Of a stretch of DNA of 64,000 bases, positions 9,496 through 19,085 are shown one piece after another; within the stretch, counting starts at the first letter, position 1; each line of letters begins with the position of its first letter. The DNA lies in assembly GCA_028279445.1 (NCBI GenBank), contig JANQNT010000002.1, positions 124,001-188,000 on the forward strand, in the 5' to 3' direction. This stretch comes from Tepidamorphaceae bacterium. GTDB taxonomy: Bacteria; Pseudomonadota; Alphaproteobacteria; Rhizobiales; Tepidamorphaceae. A model generated the notes under the pieces. The model made no database searches. It saw only the letters and a program-made list of their open reading frames with translations, and had not been told where the DNA came from. A program made the position numbers and the translations under genes.

Positions 9496-10539
9496 ATGAA
9501 GTTCCTCGACCAGGCGAAGGTCTACGTGAAGGCCGGCAACGGCGGGCCGGGCTCTGTCTCGTTCCGGCGCGAGAAGTTCGTCGAGTTCGGCGGTCCTGAC
9601 GGCGGCGACGGCGGCAAGGGCGGCGACGTGTGGGCGGAATGCGTCGACGGGCTCAACACGCTGATCGACTACCGCTACCAGCAGCACGTCAAGGCGAAGA
9701 GCGGCACCCACGGCATGGGCAAGAACCGCACCGGAGCCGGCGGTGCCGACGCCACCATCCGCGTGCCCGCCGGCACCCAGGTCGTCGATGCCGACGATGA
9801 CAGCGAGGTCGCCGACCTGACCGACGTGGGCCAGCGCGTGCTGGTGGCGCGCGGCGGCAATGGCGGCTTCGGCAACGCGCACTTCAAGAGCTCCACCAAC
9901 CAGGCGCCACGCCATGCCAACCCCGGTCTGCCCGGCGAGGAACGCACGCTGATCCTGCGCCTGAAGCTGATCGCCGATGCCGGGCTGATCGGCCTGCCCA
10001 ATGCCGGCAAGTCCACTTTCCTGTCGGCCACCACCGCCGCCCGTCCGAAGATCGGCGACTATCCCTTCACCACCCTGCATCCGGGTCTCGGTGTCGCCCA
10101 TGTGGACGAGCGGGAGTTCGTACTGGCCGACATCCCCGGCCTCATCGAAGGCGCGCACGAGGGCGCCGGTCTCGGCGACCGGTTCCTCGGTCATGTCGAA
10201 CGCTGCCGGGTGCTGGTGCATCTGATCGACGCCACCGAAGAAGACCCCATCACCGCCTACCGCACCGTGCGTGGCGAGATCGAGGCCTATGGCGACGGCG
10301 TGCTGGCCGACAAACCGGAGGTCGTCGCCTTGTCGAAATGCGATGCCCTCGATCCAGAACAGGCCGAAGCCCAGGCGACGATGCTGTCCGAGGAGATAGG
10401 CGGGACGATCGCCCGCGTCTCGGCGGTGTCCGGCTCCGGCATGACGGAGCTGCTGCGCCGCATCCACGATCACATTGCAGCCGACAAGACAGCCGAAGCC
10501 ACCCGCGATCCCGTCGAAGCACAACCCTGGCGGCCCTGA
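9496..10539 (+). CDS. obgE: Obg-family GTPase
   Basis: 347 residues. The glycine-rich Obg fold fills residues 1-~158 ([20 protein letters not shown]), followed by the G domain with the P-loop GLPNAGKST, the switch region FTTLHPGLG and the G3 motif [16 protein letters not shown]. ObgE/CgtA binds the large ribosomal subunit and couples ribosome maturation to nutrient and cell-cycle state. There is no long C-terminal tail. The stop is followed directly by proB. Confidence 0.96.
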   Translation: MKFLDQAKVYVKAGNGGPGSVSFRREKFVEFGGPDGGDGGKGGDVWAECVDGLNTLIDYRYQQHVKAKSGTHGMGKNRTGAGGADATIRVPAGTQVVDADDDSEVADLTDVGQRVLVARGGNGGFGNAHFKSSTNQAPRHANPGLPGEERTLILRLKLIADAGLIGLPNAGKSTFLSATTAARPKIGDYPFTTLHPGLGVAHVDEREFVLADIPGLIEGAHEGAGLGDRFLGHVERCRVLVHLIDATEEDPITAYRTVRGEIEAYGDGVLADKPEVVALSKCDALDPEQAEAQATMLSEEIGGTIARVSAVSGSGMTELLRRIHDHIAADKTAEATRDPVEAQPWRP

Positions 10540-10542
10540 TTG

Positions 10543-11727
10543 ATGGAAGCACGCACGCACACCTCGACCGCGATGACTGGCCGGCTCGCCGGCTTCAGAC
10601 GCGTTGTTGTCAAGGTCGGCTCGTCGCTTCTGGTCGACCCCGCCGCGGGGCTTCGCCGCGACTGGCTCGGCGCGCTGTGCGACGATCTCGCCTCGCTGGC
10701 CGCCGCCGGCGCCGATGTGCTGGTGGTCTCGTCCGGCGCCATCGCACTCGGCCGCAAGGTGCTTGACCTTCCCCGCGGCCCGCTGAAGCTGGAGGAAAGC
10801 CAGGCGGCCGCCGCCGTCGGCCAGATCGCCCTGTCGCGCGCCTGGGCGGAGGCGCTCGCCGAGCGCGGCCATGCAGCCGGCCAGATCCTGCTCACCCTCG
10901 GCGATACCGAGGAACGCCGCCGCTATCTCAACGCCCGCGCCACCATCCTCAACCTGCTCCGGCTGCACGCCGTGCCGATCGTCAACGAGAACGACACCGT
11001 CGCCACCACAGAAATCCGCTATGGCGACAACGACCGCCTGGCCGCGCGCGTCGCCACCATGGTCAGCGCCGACCTGCTGTTGCTGCTGTCGGATGTGGAC
11101 GGGCTCTACAGCGCGCCGCCGGCCGACGACCCGGACGCTGTGTTCATCCCTCAGGTTCCGCGCATCACGCCGGAGATCGTCGCCATGGCATCGGGTGCCG
11201 GCTCCGACCTGTCGCGCGGCGGCATGGCGACGAAGGTCGAGGCCGCCAAGATCGCCACCGGTGCGGGCGCCACCATGGTGATCGCGTCGGGCCATGAACC
11301 CGGTCCGATCCGCCGCGTTGACGGGGGCGCGCGCAGCACCTGGTTCAGCGCGGTGGCCAGTCCGCTCGCCGCCCGCAAGGCATGGATCGGCGGCACGCTG
11401 GAAACCCGCGGTGCCATCACCATCGACGAGGGCGCGCGCCGCGCGCTTGCGGCGGGCAAGAGCCTGCTGCCGGCCGGCGTCACAGCCGTCGAGGGCCGCT
11501 TCCAGCGCGGCGACACCGTGGCGATCCGTGACTCCGACGGCCACACGCTGGGCGTCGGCCTGATCGCCTATGACGACACCGACGCGCGGCGCATCACCGG
11601 CCGCCGCTCCGCCGAGATCGAGGCGCTGCTGGGTTACGCCGGACGCAGCGAGATGATACATCGCGATGACATGGCGCTGGGTCAGGCGGGGGAAACCGCC
11701 GGACCCGGAGAGAAGGACACCGGGTGA
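10543..11727 (+). CDS. proB: Glutamate 5-kinase
   Basis: 394 residues from the ATG three bases after the obgE stop; a TTG at 10540 and an ATG at 10573 are alternatives. The amino-acid kinase domain starts with VVKVGSSLL and includes [20 protein letters not shown] and [13 protein letters not shown]-terminal PUA domain (about residues 285-370) is present, as in most ProB proteins. It makes gamma-glutamyl phosphate, the first step of proline synthesis and the usual point of feedback by proline. Its stop overlaps the proA start. Confidence 0.95.
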   Translation: MEARTHTSTAMTGRLAGFRRVVVKVGSSLLVDPAAGLRRDWLGALCDDLASLAAAGADVLVVSSGAIALGRKVLDLPRGPLKLEESQAAAAVGQIALSRAWAEALAERGHAAGQILLTLGDTEERRRYLNARATILNLLRLHAVPIVNENDTVATTEIRYGDNDRLAARVATMVSADLLLLLSDVDGLYSAPPADDPDAVFIPQVPRITPEIVAMASGAGSDLSRGGMATKVEAAKIATGAGATMVIASGHEPGPIRRVDGGARSTWFSAVASPLAARKAWIGGTLETRGAITIDEGARRALAAGKSLLPAGVTAVEGRFQRGDTVAIRDSDGHTLGVGLIAYDDTDARRITGRRSAEIEALLGYAGRSEMIHRDDMALGQAGETAGPGEKDTG

Positions 11728-13025
11728 TGGACGCACGCAAGACACGAGACGCGGCGCAGCAGGCGATCGACATCGCCGCGCTGATGGCCGACATGGGCCG
11801 CGACGCGCGCGCGGCTGCCCACGCGCTCGCCATTGCCCCTGCCCAGACCAAGAACGCCGCGCTCCACGCCATGGCCCGCGCCATCCGTGAAGCGCGTGGC
11901 GATATCCTCGCCGCCAACGAGGCCGACATCGCATCGGCCCGCACGCGCGGACTGGCGGCGAACTTCATCGACCGCATGACGCTCAACGACGAGCGCGTCG
12001 AGGCGATGGCCGCCGGCATCGAACAGATCGCCGCGCTGGACGACCCCGTCGGTGCGGTCATCGCCGCGTGGCAGCAGCCCACTGGATTGAACATCGAACG
12101 CGTGCGCACGCCGCTCGGCGTCATCGGCATCATCTTCGAGAGTCGACCCAATGTGACGGCGGACGCCGGCGCGCTGTGCCTGAAGGCTGGCAACGCGGCG
12201 ATCCTGCGGTCCGGCTCCGACGCGCTGGGTGCTGCCCGGCGCATCCACCAGTGCCTGCAGGCGGGTCTCGCCGAAGCCGGCCTCCCGCGTGAGGCAATCG
12301 GTCTGGTACCCGTACCCGACCGTGCCGCGGTCAGCGCCATGCTCGGCGGGCTCAACGGGTCAATCGACGTCATCGTGCCACGCGGCGGCAAGGGCCTGAT
12401 CGCCCGGGTCGAGGAGGAGGCACGCGTCCCCGTCTTCGCCCATCTGGAAGGCATCTGCCACATCTACATCCATACCGCGGCCGATCTCGAGATGGCGCGC
12501 GACATCGTCGTCAACGCCAAGATGCGGCGCACCTCGATCTGCGGCGCGGCGGAATGCGTGCTGGTGGATCGGGCCATCGCCGACAGCCATATCGCCCCGC
12601 TGGTGAACGCGCTGATCGATGCCGGCTGCGAGGTGCACGGCGACGAGGCGGTTTGCGCGCACGCGCCCGGCGCGGTACCCGCGACCGACGAGGACTGGGG
12701 CAAGGAGTTCCTGGGTCCCGTTATCGCCATGCGCGTCGTCGACGGCGTGGAGGACGCGGCCGATCACATCGCCACCTACGGTTCGCAGCATACCGAGGCC
12801 ATCGTGACCGCCGACCAGCAAGCCACCGAACGGTTCATGGCAATCGTCGATTCGGCAATCGTCATGCACAACGTCTCGACCCAGTTCGCCGATGGCGGCG
12901 AGTTCGGCATGGGCGCGGAGATCGGCATCGCCACGGGCCGCATGCACGCGCGCGGCCCCGTTGGCGTGGAGCAACTCACCAGCTTCAAGTACAAGGTGCG
13001 CGGCAACGGCCAGACGCGCCCCTGA
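11727..13025 (+). CDS. proA: Gamma-glutamyl phosphate reductase
   Basis: 432 residues. The ATG at 11727 overlaps the proB stop as TGATG; a GTG one codon earlier is possible. The aldehyde-dehydrogenase-like fold shows [32 protein letters not shown] and the active-site cysteine in [13 protein letters not shown]. It reduces gamma-glutamyl phosphate to glutamate semialdehyde with NADPH, the second step to proline. Translational coupling with proB fits the need to channel the labile intermediate. Confidence 0.96.
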   Translation: MDARKTRDAAQQAIDIAALMADMGRDARAAAHALAIAPAQTKNAALHAMARAIREARGDILAANEADIASARTRGLAANFIDRMTLNDERVEAMAAGIEQIAALDDPVGAVIAAWQQPTGLNIERVRTPLGVIGIIFESRPNVTADAGALCLKAGNAAILRSGSDALGAARRIHQCLQAGLAEAGLPREAIGLVPVPDRAAVSAMLGGLNGSIDVIVPRGGKGLIARVEEEARVPVFAHLEGICHIYIHTAADLEMARDIVVNAKMRRTSICGAAECVLVDRAIADSHIAPLVNALIDAGCEVHGDEAVCAHAPGAVPATDEDWGKEFLGPVIAMRVVDGVEDAADHIATYGSQHTEAIVTADQQATERFMAIVDSAIVMHNVSTQFADGGEFGMGAEIGIATGRMHARGPVGVEQLTSFKYKVRGNGQTRP

Positions 13026-13042
13026 CACCGACGGCGTCCCGC

Positions 13043-13672
13043 ATGCCTCCGAAGACATCCGGCCGCGCACCGCCCTGGCCGCCGCTCCCGGCCCATACGG
13101 AGGGGATGCGCATCGGTCTCTACGGCGGATCGTTCAATCCGCCCCACGACGGCCACGCGCACGTCAGCCAGGTCGCTCTGCGGCGACTGAAGCTGCACCG
13201 CATCTGGTGGCTGGTGACGCCGGGCAACCCGCTCAAGGATGCAAGCGATCTGGCAACGCTCGATGCGCGCATGCGCGCTGCACGCGCCCTGACACGAGAC
13301 CGGCGCGTCGTCGTCACCGCGCTGGAAGCCGATATCGGCACCACGCGCACGCTGTCCATGTTGCGCTGGCTGAAGCGCCACGCTCCGAGGGTGCATTTCG
13401 TCTGGGTGATGGGCGCCGACAACCTGGCCGGGTTCCATCGCTGGCATGGCTGGCGCGAGATCGTCGCCGAGATCCCGATCGCGGTGGTCGACCGGCCGGG
13501 CTTCACCTTGCCGGCGCTCACTTCGCCGGCCGCCCGCGTCCTGGCCAACGATCAGCTTGACGAAGATGACGCCACACGCCTCGCCGTCATGCGTCCGCCG
13601 GCCTGGACGTTCCTGCGCGCGCCGCTCAATCCGCTGTCCTCCACCGACTTGCGGCAGCAGGATTCGTGTTGA
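13043..13672 (+). CDS. nadD: Nicotinate-nucleotide adenylyltransferase
   Basis: 209 residues from the ATG at 13043. A second in-frame ATG at 13106 (MRIGLYGGSFNPPHDGH) would give the bare catalytic domain; rhizobial NadD proteins often carry a short leader, so the longer form is kept. The HDGH motif binds ATP phosphates, FVWVMGADNLAGFHRW is typical of NadD, and SSTDLR near the end is the C-terminal nucleotidyltransferase motif. It makes deamido-NAD from NaMN and ATP. It sits 17 bases after proA. Confidence 0.93.
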   Translation: MPPKTSGRAPPWPPLPAHTEGMRIGLYGGSFNPPHDGHAHVSQVALRRLKLHRIWWLVTPGNPLKDASDLATLDARMRAARALTRDRRVVVTALEADIGTTRTLSMLRWLKRHAPRVHFVWVMGADNLAGFHRWHGWREIVAEIPIAVVDRPGFTLPALTSPAARVLANDQLDEDDATRLAVMRPPAWTFLRAPLNPLSSTDLRQQDSC

Positions 13673-13749
13673 AACCGTCACATGACCTGACGTATTTTGT
13701 GAGAGCCAGTCGCTTCGATGGCTGGATGAAACAGTGGTGGAGACATCGC

Positions 13750-13856
13750 CTAGAGCAACCCGCGCCGGGATCGGCGCAGACAAGTTGCTCTAATCTTTTG
13801 AATCGATCATCTTTTCTGCATTCGGGTCGATTCAACCCGGATGCAGGATGATCTAG
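13750..13856. repeat. CTAG-bounded two-hairpin repeat, copy 1
   Basis: 107-base unit beginning and ending with CTAG, one of three copies in the window (others at 20618-20725 and 48356-48463). The left part folds as a nested stem (AGAGCAAC with GTTGCTCT, and GCGCCG with CGGCGC inside). The right part folds as a long hairpin (GATCATC ... GATGATC enclosing CTGCAT ... ATGCAG). It occupies the middle of the ~400-base gap between nadD and rsfS, which otherwise shows no gene. Confidence 0.85.
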
Positions 13857-14074
13857 CGTGAAACGCTCACGGCTTCACAATTCGGACAATCGGTGCCGCC
13901 CGATGGCGGCAAAAACGCTGTGTCGGCAACTCGCCGGTGACAGAGCCACGATTGGTCCGTGCGGCCGGGCATGGGGGCCAAGCCCCCCGCACCACAGCAT
14001 GGGAGAGTGAATCGCTGACCAAGCAGCACACGGCCGACGCAGGCACGACGCCTGCTTCGGCGACCGGCTCGGCA

Positions 14075-14443
14075 ATGGGCGAAGCGCCCTCAACCGGCCT
14101 TCTCGACCTCGTACTCGAGGCGCTTGATGACGCCAAGGCGCAGGACGTGGTCACAATCGACCTCAGTGGCAAATCGGCGATCGCCGACACCATGGTGATC
14201 GCCTCCGGGCGCTCCGACCGTCACGTCAACGCGGTTTCGGATCGGCTCCTGCGTGCGCTCAAGGATGCCGGGTATGGCAGCGTGCCGGCGGAAGGCACCG
14301 AGACCTGTGACTGGGTGCTGATCGATGCCGGCGATGTCATCGCACATATCTTCCGGCCCGAGGTTCGCGAGTTCTACAATCTGGAAAAGATGTGGTCGGC
14401 GCCCGCACACGACGAACCGGGCGGCGATCAGGCGGCACACTAG
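14075..14443 (+). CDS. rsfS: Ribosome silencing factor RsfS
   Basis: 122 residues from the ATG at 14075, which places the conserved core (LLDLVLEALDDAKAQDVVTI) near the N-terminus as in E. coli RsfS. The core continues with ADTMVIASGRSDRHVNAVSD, CDWVLIDAGDVIAHIF and FYNLEKMW. It binds L14 and blocks subunit joining in starvation. The frame stays open upstream to a GTG at 13937, and the only good ribosome-binding sequence (GGAGAG at 14002-14007) is correctly spaced for an in-frame CTG at 14015, so the true start is uncertain. rlmH follows 34 bases later, the usual arrangement. Confidence 0.88.
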   Translation: MGEAPSTGLLDLVLEALDDAKAQDVVTIDLSGKSAIADTMVIASGRSDRHVNAVSDRLLRALKDAGYGSVPAEGTETCDWVLIDAGDVIAHIFRPEVREFYNLEKMWSAPAHDEPGGDQAAH

Positions 14444-14477
14444 GGCCAAGACCCCTCAAATGGCTCGGTTTTGATCC

Positions 14478-14963
14478 ATGCGCCTGCGCATCATCGCGGT
14501 TGGTCGGCTGAAATCCGGGCCCGAACGCAGTCTCTTCGACGACTATGCGACCAGGCTTGCCAATCAGGGCCGTGGCATCGGCCTTGACTGGCAGGGCGGC
14601 GTGGAGATCGATGAGAGCCGTGCCCGCGCGCCCGAACAGCGCAAGCGCGAGGAAGCCGCGGCGATCCGCGGCAAGCTCACCGGCAGCGACACCCGTCTGG
14701 TGGTGCTCGACGAGCGCGGCCAATCGCTTGCCAGCGAGCGGTTTGCGAAACGCATCGGCGCATGGCGCGACGACGGCGCAGCAGAGACGGTGTTCATTGT
14801 CGGCGGACCGGACGGGGTCGACGCGGCACTGGTTGCCGAGGCCGATCTCTCGCTCGCCCTCGGCACCATGACCTGGCCGCATCGCCTGGCGCGGGTCCTG
14901 CTGGCCGAGCAGCTCTATCGCGCCGCCGCAATCCTCTCCGGCCACCCCTATCACCGGGCTTGA
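14478..14963 (+). CDS. rlmH: 23S rRNA (pseudouridine1915-N3)-methyltransferase
   Basis: 161 residues, the normal length for this SPOUT methyltransferase. MRLRIIAVGRLKSGPE at the start, VFIVGGPDGV as the SAM-binding knot and LSLALGTMTWPHRLARVLLA at the C-terminal end are diagnostic. It methylates pseudouridine 1915 in helix 69 of 23S rRNA on assembled 70S ribosomes. It is partnered with rsfS. Confidence 0.95.
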   Translation: MRLRIIAVGRLKSGPERSLFDDYATRLANQGRGIGLDWQGGVEIDESRARAPEQRKREEAAAIRGKLTGSDTRLVVLDERGQSLASERFAKRIGAWRDDGAAETVFIVGGPDGVDAALVAEADLSLALGTMTWPHRLARVLLAEQLYRAAAILSGHPYHRA

Positions 14964-15074
14964 TACGCCGTTGCTGACGCAATTGTGACGAACGTCATGG
15001 GCCAGGCGTGCGTATGCGGTCACACCACCGCCACGGTCTCCGGCAAGATATCTCGTGAACGAGCGGTGGCGTGG

Positions 15075-15090
15075 TTAACAGATCGTTAAC
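15075..15090 (+). promoter_or_regulatory. CtrA binding site (TTAA-N7-TTAAC) upstream of the envC-like gene
   Basis: The sequence TTAACAGATCGTTAAC is an exact match to the full CtrA box of alphaproteobacteria. It is centred about 30 bases before the ATG of the EnvC-like gene. The box suggests that envC-ctpA expression is tied to the cell cycle. Confidence 0.6.
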
Positions 15091-15113
15091 GAGCCGGGTT
15101 CTAGGATTTCTGG

Positions 15114-16415
15114 ATGCAGAATCGGCTGATCGGTGATTTCTGGCGCGACAGGCTGGCCGCGGTGCTGTGCATCGCGCTTGTCATGTTTTTGCTCGCCCCG
15201 GTCTCCGCCGCCGAGAAAACCATCGACGAAGCGCGCGGCGAATTGCAGACGGTCACCGATGACCTCGAGGCCGAGCGCGTTCGCTTGCAGGAAATCAGGG
15301 AAGAACTGGCTGGCCTGGAGAACGATCGCGCAGCGATCAATGCGGACCTGATCGCCACCGCCGACCGGATCCAGGGCTACGAGACCGAAATCCAGAAGGC
15401 CGAGGAGCGGCTCCATGCGCTGGGCACGCGCGAGGTTGAGTTGCGCGCCGACCTTGCCAGCCAGCGCGATGTGCTCGCCGCCCTGCTGGCCGCCCTGCAG
15501 CGCATGGGCCATCACCGCCCGCCGGCCGTCGTTGTCTCACCAGACGATGCCCTGGCGACGGTGCGTAGCGCCATGTTGCTCGGCGCCGTGGTGCCCGACA
15601 TCCGCGGCGACACGGAGAAACTCGGCGCCGATCTTGCCGAACTGCTGCGCGTGACGAAGTCCATTTCCGCCGAGCGCGAGCGCCTCACCGAGGAACACGC
15701 CAAGCTCGACGACGACCGTATCCGCCTGACCGCGCTGCTCGACGCCAAGACCCGGGCCACCCTGGAAACCCAGGACCGCATCGCCGAGACGAACCGCCGC
15801 ACCCAGGAACTCACCGCCATGGCGGCCGACCTGGAAGACCTGCTGGCGGCGCTGGAAAAGGACGCCGAACGCCGCGCCCAGGAACAGCTTCGCCTGGAGA
15901 GCGAAGAGGCCGGCCGCGACGAGCGCGACGTCCGCGAGGCACTGCGCGACACCGGTCGCCTGCGCCCGGCGGTTCGCTTTTCCAAGGCGCAGGGCCTGTT
16001 GCCGCACCCGGTCGCCGGCGCGGTGATCCGCGAATTCGGCGCGCCGGACACCTATGGCGGGCGCGCCGGAGGCATCTCGATCGCCACCCGCGCCAAGGCA
16101 CAGGTCACCGCCCCGAGCGATGGCTGGATCGCCTATTCGGGACCATTCCGCAGCTACGGCCAACTCTTGATCATCGACGCGGGCGACGGATATCATGTGG
16201 TTCTGGCTGGTCTTGAATCGGTAACGGCGCGCGTCGGACAATTCGTCCTGGCCGGCGAGCCTGTTGGACAGATGGGCACCCTCGCCCTGGCGAGTGCGGT
16301 GGCCCCGGACGGAGGACCGATACAACCGGTCCTTTACGTCGAATTCCGAAAGAACGGACGCGCGATCGATCCGAAGCCGTGGTGGTCGGACGATCCGGAC
16401 GGAGCAGAAGGCTGA
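15114..16415 (+). CDS. envC: Murein hydrolase activator, EnvC-like (degenerate LytM domain)
   Basis: 433 residues. An N-terminal hydrophobic segment (AVLCIALVMFLLAPVSAAEK) acts as a signal sequence. Residues ~35-285 are charged coiled coil rich in Glu, Arg and Leu. The C-terminal ~130 residues form an M23/LytM domain (REFGAPDTYGGRAGGISI, LLIIDAGDGYHVVLAG). The usual zinc-ligand HxxxD and HxH motifs are not intact, which fits an EnvC-type activator of amidases at the septum rather than a peptidase. A CtrA box lies just upstream and ctpA overlaps the stop by one base. Confidence 0.88.
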   Translation: MQNRLIGDFWRDRLAAVLCIALVMFLLAPVSAAEKTIDEARGELQTVTDDLEAERVRLQEIREELAGLENDRAAINADLIATADRIQGYETEIQKAEERLHALGTREVELRADLASQRDVLAALLAALQRMGHHRPPAVVVSPDDALATVRSAMLLGAVVPDIRGDTEKLGADLAELLRVTKSISAERERLTEEHAKLDDDRIRLTALLDAKTRATLETQDRIAETNRRTQELTAMAADLEDLLAALEKDAERRAQEQLRLESEEAGRDERDVREALRDTGRLRPAVRFSKAQGLLPHPVAGAVIREFGAPDTYGGRAGGISIATRAKAQVTAPSDGWIAYSGPFRSYGQLLIIDAGDGYHVVLAGLESVTARVGQFVLAGEPVGQMGTLALASAVAPDGGPIQPVLYVEFRKNGRAIDPKPWWSDDPDGAEG

Positions 16416-17746
16416 TGCGCAGATTTTCACTGGTTGTCATGGGTGCCCTGGTCGGCGCTGGCGCGATGGCGATTGTTGGCCATCCGCTGCTGTCCCTGGG
16501 CACCGCCAAAGCGGCCAACACCGAGACCTACCGGCAGTTGAACCTGTTCGGCGACATCTTCGAGCGGGTTCGCGCCGGCTATGTCGAGGAGACCGCCGAC
16601 CAGAAGCTGATCGAGGGCGCCATCAACGGCATGCTGGCGACGCTCGACCCGCACTCAAGCTACCTCAACGAGCAGTCCTACAGGGAGATGCTGGAGTCGA
16701 CGAGTGGTGAGTTCGGCGGCCTTGGCATCGAGGTCACCATGGAGGACGGGCTGGTCAAGGTGGTCGCGCCGATCGAGGACACGCCGGCCTTCCGCGCCGG
16801 CATTCAGCCCGGCGACCTGATCACCCATCTCGATGGCGATCCGGTGCTTGGCCTGACCCTGTCGGAGGCCGTCAAGAAGATGCGCGGCGCGGTCTCCGAA
16901 CCGCTGACCCTGCGTATCCTGCGCGGCGAGGCGAAGGAGGTGGTCGAGGTCACCGTCATCCGCGACACCATCCGCATGCGCTCGGTGCGCTGGGAGGTCG
17001 AGGACGATGTGGCCTATATCCGCATCTCCCAGTTCAACGCCCAGACCGAAACCGAACTGCGCAAGGCGATCGACCGGCTGCGTGAGGAGATCAAGGGCGA
17101 CCGCCTGAAGGGCTATCTGATCGATCTGCGCAACAATCCCGGCGGCGTGCTCGACCAGGCGGTTCTGGTCTCCGACATGTTCCTCGATCGCGGCGAGATC
17201 GTCTCCACCCGTGGCCGCGCCGCCGATCAACTGGAACGCCGCAACGCCAAGCCCGGCGATTACGTCCGTGGCATGCCCCTGGTGATCATGATCAATGGCG
17301 GCTCGGCCTCGGCATCCGAGATCGTGGCTGGCGCGTTGCAGGACCATCGCCGCGCGACAATCCTCGGCACCCGCTCCTTCGGCAAGGCCTCGGTGCAAAC
17401 ACTGATTCCGCTGGCCGGCGCCAACGGTGCCCTGAAGCTGACCACCGCGCGTTACTACACGCCGCGCGGCCGCTCCATCCAGGCGCAGGGCATCGTCCCC
17501 GACATCGTCGTCATGCAGGAACTGCCCGAAGAACTCAAAGACGCCGAGAACGAGAACCGCGGCGAGGCGAGCCTTCCCGGCCACCTCTCCGGGGAAGGCG
17601 AGGAACAATCCGGTTCCTCCAGCTACATCCCCGCTGAGCGTGATGCCGACAAGCAGTTGCAATACGCGCTGTCGCTGCTGCGCGGCCAGGAAACGCACGA
17701 GATGTTCCCGCCCGATCCCGATCGGGAGGTGGCGACGCAGAACTGA
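16415..17746 (+). CDS. ctpA: S41-family C-terminal processing peptidase
   Basis: 443 residues starting at an ATG that overlaps the envC-like stop (TGATG). A signal/anchor segment (FSLVVMGALVGAGAMAIVG) is followed by a PDZ domain (GGLGIEVTMEDGLVKVVAPI, AGIQPGDLITHLDG) and the S41 peptidase domain. The catalytic Ser is in NGGSASASEIVAGAL and the Lys in GTRSFGKASVQT. It is a periplasmic serine protease that trims C-termini of envelope proteins. Linkage to the envC-like gene is common in alphaproteobacteria and points to peptidoglycan remodelling. Confidence 0.95.
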   Translation: MRRFSLVVMGALVGAGAMAIVGHPLLSLGTAKAANTETYRQLNLFGDIFERVRAGYVEETADQKLIEGAINGMLATLDPHSSYLNEQSYREMLESTSGEFGGLGIEVTMEDGLVKVVAPIEDTPAFRAGIQPGDLITHLDGDPVLGLTLSEAVKKMRGAVSEPLTLRILRGEAKEVVEVTVIRDTIRMRSVRWEVEDDVAYIRISQFNAQTETELRKAIDRLREEIKGDRLKGYLIDLRNNPGGVLDQAVLVSDMFLDRGEIVSTRGRAADQLERRNAKPGDYVRGMPLVIMINGGSASASEIVAGALQDHRRATILGTRSFGKASVQTLIPLAGANGALKLTTARYYTPRGRSIQAQGIVPDIVVMQELPEELKDAENENRGEASLPGHLSGEGEEQSGSSSYIPAERDADKQLQYALSLLRGQETHEMFPPDPDREVATQN

Positions 17747-17759
17747 CCACCATTGGGCT

Positions 17760-17784
17760 GTGACGGCCAGCGGCGGGCCGTCAC
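17760..17784 (+). terminator. Candidate terminator after ctpA
   Basis: A perfect nine-base stem (GTGACGGCC with GGCCGTCAC) encloses a seven-base loop 13 bases after the ctpA stop. The following tract is only weakly T-rich, so termination or transcript protection are both possible. Confidence 0.4.
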
Positions 17785-17873
17785 GACGCTGTTTCGCAGG
17801 TCACGTGTTGGCGCGCGTTCTGATCGATGTGCCACACGGCGATTGAACTCCGCCGCGATCGCTGGAGACGCCC

Positions 17874-19034
17874 GTGGCGCGCATTCCCTCCCTTTCCGGT
17901 CTGGCCGGCTTCGCCGAGAAGACGGGTTCCGTCGTGCGCGGCGCCGGCTTGCTGGGGCTGATCACCGGCGGGCTCGTCGCCGTGTTTGTCTTCATCGCCG
18001 GCTGGGCACTGTTCGCCAACGACCCGCTGGGCGGCGAACCACACGCCATCGTCAGCCTGCAGCAACCTGCTCCGCCGACTGCCGGCGAAGGTGACACGGA
18101 AACCGCCGATGCCATGCGTCCCAGCGTCAGCGGCGAGGACGGCGGCGAAGGCCAGAGCGCGCCGCAATTCGGCGCCGGCGGCCAGTCCGGGACGATTGGC
18201 GGCCAAGTCGTCATCTCCGACCCGCTCGCTGCCGCCGACGGAGCCGACAAGGAACTGGTCGAGACCGGTCGGCACGGTCCGCTGCCGCGCATCGCCGAGG
18301 ACGGCCGGCGGCCGATGAACGTCTACGCGCGGCCCGCGCCGGAGATCACGCCCGGTCAGCCACGCATCGCGCTGGTGATCACCGGAATGGGATTGTCGAC
18401 GGCCGGCACCGAGGCGGCGATCCGCCGCCTGCCGGCCGATTTCACCTTAGCCTTCGCACCCTATGGCCGTGACGTGCGCAGGCTGTCACGGCTGGCCCGC
18501 GACGAGGGTCACGAACTGCTGCTGCAACTGCCGCTGGAGCCCTACGATTATCCCGACAGCGATCCCGGCCCGCACACCCTGCTGGCCAGCCTGCCGGAGC
18601 GCCAGAACATCGATCGGCTGCATTGGCTGATGGCGCGCATCGTCGGCTATGCCGGCGTGCTCAACCATCTCGGCGCCAAGTTCCTCGCCGACGAGAACGC
18701 CTTGCGGCCGGTCCTGGAGGAGGTCCGCAATCGCGGCCTGATCTACGTCGATGACGCGACGGCGCCGCAGAACCGGACGCCTGGGATCAGCGAGCGGCTC
18801 GGCCTGCCCCGCGTGAAGGCGGACAAGGTCGTCGACCGGGTGCCCACGCGCGAAGCGATCGACGCAAGCCTGGCGGAGCTGATTGCGATCGCCACCGATC
18901 GTGGCTATGCCATCGGGGTGGCCAGCGCGCTGCCGGGAACCATCAGCGCGATCGAGGACTGGATCAGCGTTCTGGAACGGCGCAATATCGCCGTTGTTCC
19001 CGTCACCATGCTGGCCATGGTCGGCCCTTCCTAG
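17874..19034 (+). CDS. Divergent polysaccharide deacetylase family protein (DUF610/YibQ)
   Basis: 386 residues from a GTG start. One N-terminal membrane segment (LITGGLVAVFVFIAGWALF, about residues 30-48) is followed by a low-complexity Gly/Ala-rich linker of ~90 residues. The conserved domain follows: RIALVITGMGLSTAGTEAAI, FTLAFAPYGRD, ELLLQLPLEPYDYP and GVLNHLGAKFLADENAL. It resembles YibQ/DUF610, distant relatives of NodB-type deacetylases. The enzymatic role is unproven; the site is periplasmic. The position after ctpA and before rppH is typical of Rhizobiales. Confidence 0.85.
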   Translation: MARIPSLSGLAGFAEKTGSVVRGAGLLGLITGGLVAVFVFIAGWALFANDPLGGEPHAIVSLQQPAPPTAGEGDTETADAMRPSVSGEDGGEGQSAPQFGAGGQSGTIGGQVVISDPLAAADGADKELVETGRHGPLPRIAEDGRRPMNVYARPAPEITPGQPRIALVITGMGLSTAGTEAAIRRLPADFTLAFAPYGRDVRRLSRLARDEGHELLLQLPLEPYDYPDSDPGPHTLLASLPERQNIDRLHWLMARIVGYAGVLNHLGAKFLADENALRPVLEEVRNRGLIYVDDATAPQNRTPGISERLGLPRVKADKVVDRVPTREAIDASLAELIAIATDRGYAIGVASALPGTISAIEDWISVLERRNIAVVPVTMLAMVGPS

Positions 19035-19085
19035 GCTCGATCAGGTCACGTCCGCACAGTCCCCCCGAGAAAGTCCGAGTGGACC

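Noticed and set aside
9193-11934. Minus-strand open frame of 913 codons opposite obgE, proB and the start of proA
   Set aside because: It runs antisense across three well-supported genes, a typical shadow frame of GC-rich coding DNA; it has no domain and low-complexity composition.
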